From: Baffinella frigidus
Lineage: Eukaryota; Cryptophyceae; Cryptomonadales; Baffinellaceae
Length of the DNA: 41,103 bases
Assembly: GCA_026770585.1 (NCBI GenBank)
Contig: MU646605.1
Span: 1-41,103 of the forward strand
Direction: 5' to 3'
The notes beneath the pieces are model-generated. The model was not told the DNA's origin. It saw only the letters and a program-made list of their open reading frames with translations, and did not search any database. Of the stretch, positions 38,201-41,103 are shown piece after piece (position 1 is the first letter of the stretch; each line of letters begins with the position of its first letter). The position numbers and the translations under genes were made by a program.

Positions 38201-40958
38201 TAGGTTCAGGAGGTGGGTTCAGGAGGTGGGTTCAGGATGTGGGTTCAGGATGTTGATTCAGGATGTGGGTTCAGGATGTGGGTTGAGGACCTGAGCAGTG
38301 TCGTGCGTATCGAAGGTGAGGCGGGTCTCGGTAAGCTCCAGCAGGATGCACCCCAGGCTCCACAGGTCGCATGGGTAGGACCACTGTTGTCAGGGTTCAG
38401 GTTTTAGGGTTTAAGGTTTCGGGTATAGATTTTTGGGGTTTAGGGTTTAGGGTTTAGGGGAGAGTTGGCCAGGAGCGCCTTTTCCTGGGATTGTCAAATC
38501 GCGTTAGCCACAAAGCGGGCTACGAAGGAATTTTCGGCCCAAATCGGGCCACCTTTCCGTTAACTTATCCGTGGGAATCCCCCCTATGTCCCAACGGATT
38601 GCCATTCGCAGGGTCCTAGGTCTTATCGCTTATGGGTTATTGAAAATTCCTTCGAAGTCCGCTGTGTGACAGGTTGAAAGCTGCGCATCGCCTCTCGACG
38701 GATACGACCATTGGAGCGCGGGGCATCAGGCGAGCGACTGCGTGAGATGCGTGAGAACGTCTAGCTCCGCCTGCGTTTTATTCTGGCTCGTCATTAAAAA
38801 AAACACGAAGAACAGTAATCCGGTACAAAAGGGCGAATAGAAAGCCTTTATGCCGAGCGATAGTAAAACGCAGACAGCGCTAGAATGTCTCGCACGCTCC
38901 TGCCCGAGCGACAGATCTACCAGCCCCGGGGCCCACGTCCATTGTGTTCCTCCTGCCGCCTCTGCCACCCACGATTCGCCTTCCCGGTGTGTACCAGAGG
39001 TATCACGATTCCCAGTAATGACATGGCGTGGGACCTAATTGTGTAGTAAATTGCGTTGCCAGAAAGAAATATTTGTAATCGTTTCCGCTGTTGAAGTTCT
39101 ACCGCTAGGCTCGGCAGGGGGAGGGGACCGTGTGTTCATGCTTCAGGGTTAGGGTTTAGGGTTTGGGTTGAGGGTTCGGGTTGAGGTTCAGGTTGAGGAC
39201 TAGGGATTAGGGATTAGGGATTAAGGATTCGGGATCAGGGTTAGGGAGTGGCAGACCTTGAGGCCGAGAACAACCTCTGGCGCCCGGTAGTGCCGCGTTT
39301 GAATCACCTGGTGCACGGGGGTCAGGGGTCAACCGCGGGACATGCGTTCAGAAAAAATGTTCTAGAAAACTGAACATGATTTCTTCAGAAAAAAACATTC
39401 GAGTCGCGATCCCAGAGACACCGCATGGTGCGGAATCTCCACCACGTGCTTTGCAGACAGCCTGTCACACTGACCGCTGGTCAAAATTGGCAATGGTCAA
39501 AATGAGGAGGGAGGGTGGAAAGATTACCTTTGAGTGAACATCGTCTTCCCAGGTTGCGCCTCCAAAATCGATGAGTTTCACGTCCACGTCCCCATCCAAC
39601 GTCTGCTCACCACCAAGACCTCTATTAGAGATCGGTGAATACGCATCTATCCTCTCAAAAGGGTGGATAAGCTTCTGTTAGATAGCGGCGAATAACCCGG
39701 GTGCAAATAACACACCCGAGATTGATGAGGTTCACGTCCACGTCCCCATCCAACGTCTGCTCCACCAAGGCAGGTACCATGTATCAGGAAACTTTCCGCA
39801 GTGTAAAAGTCGTAACACGTTGTTAAACGCGTTTCGACTGGCGTGGTACTAAGGAAATCCGAAATGATTTCCGGGAGTGTCACGTCCACGCCCCCCTGCT
39901 CACCACCAAGGCAAGTATCCTCTATTAGAGAACGGTGAATGAGTCTGCTGGCGTATCCTCGAGAGAACCGTGGATGAATCTTCTGGTGCATCATGTGTTA
40001 GAGAACGGTGAATAAGTCAACTGCAGGTAACAGGGCGGAGCAGCAGGACCGCGCTCGATAATCTCGCCAGGAGCGAGCCAGAACTTGACTGTGAAGGAAA
40101 ATGCTCGAGTGGCGTCAGGCGGAACGCAGGAGCAATCCACCACCAAAGGGCGTGGGTGGGGTGCAACTGGGGCAGTCCGTATGCGCAACGCGGATAAGGT
40201 GCCACACTCACTAAAAGTCGGGATTCAGCTCTGGAGTGTAGCACGCGTCAAAACAATCGAGGTGGTACTTCACTGGCAGCTCAGGAGTATAGTACAACTC
40301 CAAAAGTGTGACGGTACTACAATGTTAGTAGCTGGAAGGTGCGGCGGGAGTACCATGCCCGGCTTCGAGAGAAGGACGTTCTCCGTCTTGAGGTCAGCGT
40401 GCACCAGCTGCACCGATCGCAGAAACGCCAGCGCCTCCAAGAGGCGCTTCGCAACAGCCCAGATGGTTTTCAAGGAGACCATCCTCCGCGTCTGCCGGAA
40501 GCGCCGCAGTTGGTGGTACACCGAATCCCCGAGAAGCTCTGCACCGCCAAGAATCGGTTAGGCGGTGCACGCATAGGCTGATCACACGCCGCCCCTCTAC
40601 TCAACGCGTCTGGAGTAGTTACCCGCCTGGTACAAATCCTGCACGGATCAGTCAACTGCGGTGCACGCGCTCCGCCAACAACACATTGCAGATGGGGCGC
40701 TAGGTGGGGTCTCGGGACGTGCAACCATGCAGCAACGCACAAGTAATCCACCACCAAAGGAAGTGGAGTGCGTTGAACTGGGGCGGGCGGTATGGGCGAC
40801 GCGAGTGAGGTGCCACACTCGGCAAAAGTCGTGAGTCAGCGGGGGGGGGGCGCACCAGTGACGATGCAGAGGTGGCCTTTGTAGTGGAAGTACTTGTAGA
40901 GCTGGACGCAGTTGAGGCCCTTGCGGTCCAGGTCCGCGAGAGAGTTGAGGATCGAGAC
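35257..40958 (-). CDS. CLK/LAMMER-type protein kinase (5' part outside window)
   Basis: Exons on the - strand: 40856-40958, 40354-40538, tentatively 40032-40088, 39528-39602, 39257-39307, 38291-38383, 37262-37393, 35975-36031 and 35257-35373 (TAG). About 289 residues; phases agree throughout. Visible kinase motifs in order: YFHYKGHLCIVTELLG (hinge region), LVHADLKTENVLL (catalytic loop, HAD in place of HRD as HTD is in CLKs), LIDFGGATW (DFG), TRHYRAPEVVLGL (APE), WSYPCDLWSLGCILLEL, THDTAQHLAMIERLCGP (LAMMER-like signature, with Q and I at usual E and M) and IDPDKRWTPDRLLDHFWG near the end. The glycine loop and VAIK lysine lie beyond the right edge. The family phosphorylates SR splicing factors; that role is inferred. 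Unusually, four exons have diverged copies of their edges in adjoining introns. The exon 40032-40088 (SSSGSLLARLSSA...) is phase-compatible but weak. Confidence 0.85.
35470..35508 (-). repeat. Echo of the last kinase exon acceptor
   Basis: TCCGGGTCGATCAGCAAAAA and GAGTTGAGTAACCCTG copies 35362-35400, which spans the real acceptor. Further GTTGAGTAAC(C/T) words recur at 35390-35570. Confidence 0.72.
35830..35957. mobile_element. Foldback related to MITE M by its core
   Basis: CATCCGGGAACAAGTATTTT / AAAATACTTGTTCCCGGAT as ends, and AATTACTACACAA / TTGTGTAGTAATT inside. In a kinase intron, 18 bp from exon 35975-36031. Confidence 0.85.
36040..36185. repeat. Inverted repeat CCGCGCATAAGTCAACT
   Basis: CCGCGCATAAGTCAACT...CCATAAGTCATCCGACCACC pairs with GGTTGACTTATGGGTGGTC and AGTTGACTTATGCGCGG. 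It starts a few bases from the acceptor of kinase exon 35975-36031. Confidence 0.8.
36555..36750 (+). repeat. Direct repeat of about 85 bp
   Basis: AAAAGATGGTTATCAGTTGT... and AAAAGATGGTTTTCAGCTGT..., both running to AACGCGGTTCAGGGAGGGTG and TGGGGCGGGA(G/A)GGAGCA, about 115 bp apart; followed by three CAAACGTAATCCTTTCT units at 36825-36900. Confidence 0.85.
37481..37676 (-). repeat. Two echoes of a kinase exon acceptor
   Basis: GCACCGGCCCGCAGAGTCGC and TCGATCATTGCCAGATGCTG at 37481-37520, and CTCGATCATTGCCAGGTGCT at 37652-37671, copy the exon edge and acceptor at 37356-37396 (exon 37262-37393). Confidence 0.85.
37855..38290 (+). repeat. GGTTCAGGAGGTGGGTT-type minisatellite
   Basis: Imperfect units of about 14-16 bp (GTGGGTTCAGGATG and variants) in the kinase intron; densest at 38190-38286. 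At 38159-38182 CTGAGCAGTTTCGTGCGTGT is an echo of the exon 38291-38383 donor edge (CTGAGCAGTGTCGTGCGTAT). Confidence 0.78.
38392..38459 (-). repeat. Telomere-like patch beside a kinase acceptor
   Basis: GGGTTCAGGTTTTAGGGTTT... on +, so C-rich in sense for the kinase, directly next to the acceptor at 38384-38386. Confidence 0.85.
38510..38672. mobile_element. MITE family G, copy 2
   Basis: CACAAAGCGGGCTACGAAGG to CCTTCGAAGTCCGCTGTGTG; the interior shares CCCCCCTATGTCCC... and GGGTCCTAGGTCTTAT with 4541-4700. Confidence 0.75.
38760..38887. mobile_element. MITE family E, copy 2
   Basis: TCTAGCTCCGCCTGCGTTTT to AAAACGCAGACAGCGCTAGA; shares TTCTGGCTCGTC and GGGCGAATAGAAAGCC with 22219-22348. Confidence 0.82.
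39137..39244 (-). repeat. Telomere-like tract beside a kinase donor
   Basis: GGGTTTAGGG, GGGTTGAGG and GGGATTAGGGATTA units on + (C-rich in kinase sense), ending 13 bp from the donor of exon 39257-39307. Confidence 0.87.
39608..40022 (-). repeat. Two echoes of the kinase DFG exon, with TATTAGAG repeats
   Basis: GGTTCACGTCCACGTCCCCA and TCCAACGTCTGCTCCACCAA at 39729-39769, and TGTCACGTCCACGCCCCCCT with GCTCACCACCAAGG at 39878-39911, copy the 5' edge and acceptor of exon 39528-39602. CTATTAGAGA(A/T)CGGTGAAT words recur at 39622, 39923 and 39997. Confidence 0.85.
40131..40840 (-). repeat. Diverged direct repeat of about 95 bp on both sides of a kinase exon
   Basis: AATCCACCACCAAAGG, CAACTGGGGC, GTATG and GGTGCCACACTC occur in the same order at 40134-40210 and 40746-40820. 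The right copy ends beside exon 40856-40958. Confidence 0.75.
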
Positions 40959-40984
40959 CTGTGTGGTGTAAAAGGGGTAAGTGT

Positions 40985-41035
40985 TCTTCTTCTTCTTCTT
41001 CTTCTTCAACTCTTTTTTCTTTATTGCTCTCGATA
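40985..41035 (+). repeat. (TTC)n microsatellite
   Basis: CTTCTTCTTCTTCTTCTTC in the intron upstream of the last visible kinase exon; the remaining bases to the window end show no exon. Confidence 0.88.
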
Positions 41036-41103
41036 CAGGGGGGGAATGGGGTAAGTCCGGCACCCTTGCTTGGAACCATAGGCGCAAATGGAACCTGGGG
41101 GGG

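Overview
The window reads as nuclear DNA of a single-celled eukaryote. It holds intron-rich genes with GT-AG junctions, plant-type (CCCTAAA)n telomere-like tracts scattered internally, many small palindromic transposable elements (MITEs), long CT/GA microsatellites and an N gap (27876-28434). A complex alga (for example cryptophyte- or haptophyte-like) would fit, but no marker here settles the lineage.

Six genes could be rebuilt by matching splice sites, intron phase and protein family: (1) a small C3HC4 RING-finger protein, + strand, 3' end at 4520, possible first exon at 657; (2) a 966-residue coiled-coil protein, - strand, 9772 to 5408, nine exons, all introns phase 0; (3) a Canopy (saposin-like, DUF3456) ER protein, + strand, 9922 to 16193, six exons, 190 residues; (4) a VDAC-like Porin_3 protein with an apparent signal peptide, - strand, 25662 to 20458, not all exons found; (5) a WD40 propeller protein with an N-terminal coiled coil, + strand, 25979 to 33636, interrupted by the gap; (6) a CLK/LAMMER-type protein kinase, - strand, 40958 to 35257, its 5' part beyond the window. 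A possible lysine- and glutamate-rich exon lies at 17559-17753 (-).

The layout alternates. Genes 2/3 and 4/5 are divergent pairs sharing short promoters (149 and 316 bp). Pairs 1/2, 3/4 and 5/6 meet tail to tail, and those spacers are filled with MITEs. No shared pathway links the genes; genes 3 and 4 both begin with a signal peptide.

Two patterns stand out. First, several short introns consist almost entirely of telomere-like repeat, from donor to acceptor, with the C-rich strand in sense. Second, five of the six genes carry 'exon-edge echoes': diverged partial copies of an exon end with its splice site (or stop codon), placed tens to hundreds of bases away, mostly in the adjoining intron. 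At least one echo, in the Canopy gene, is phase-compatible as an alternative exon.
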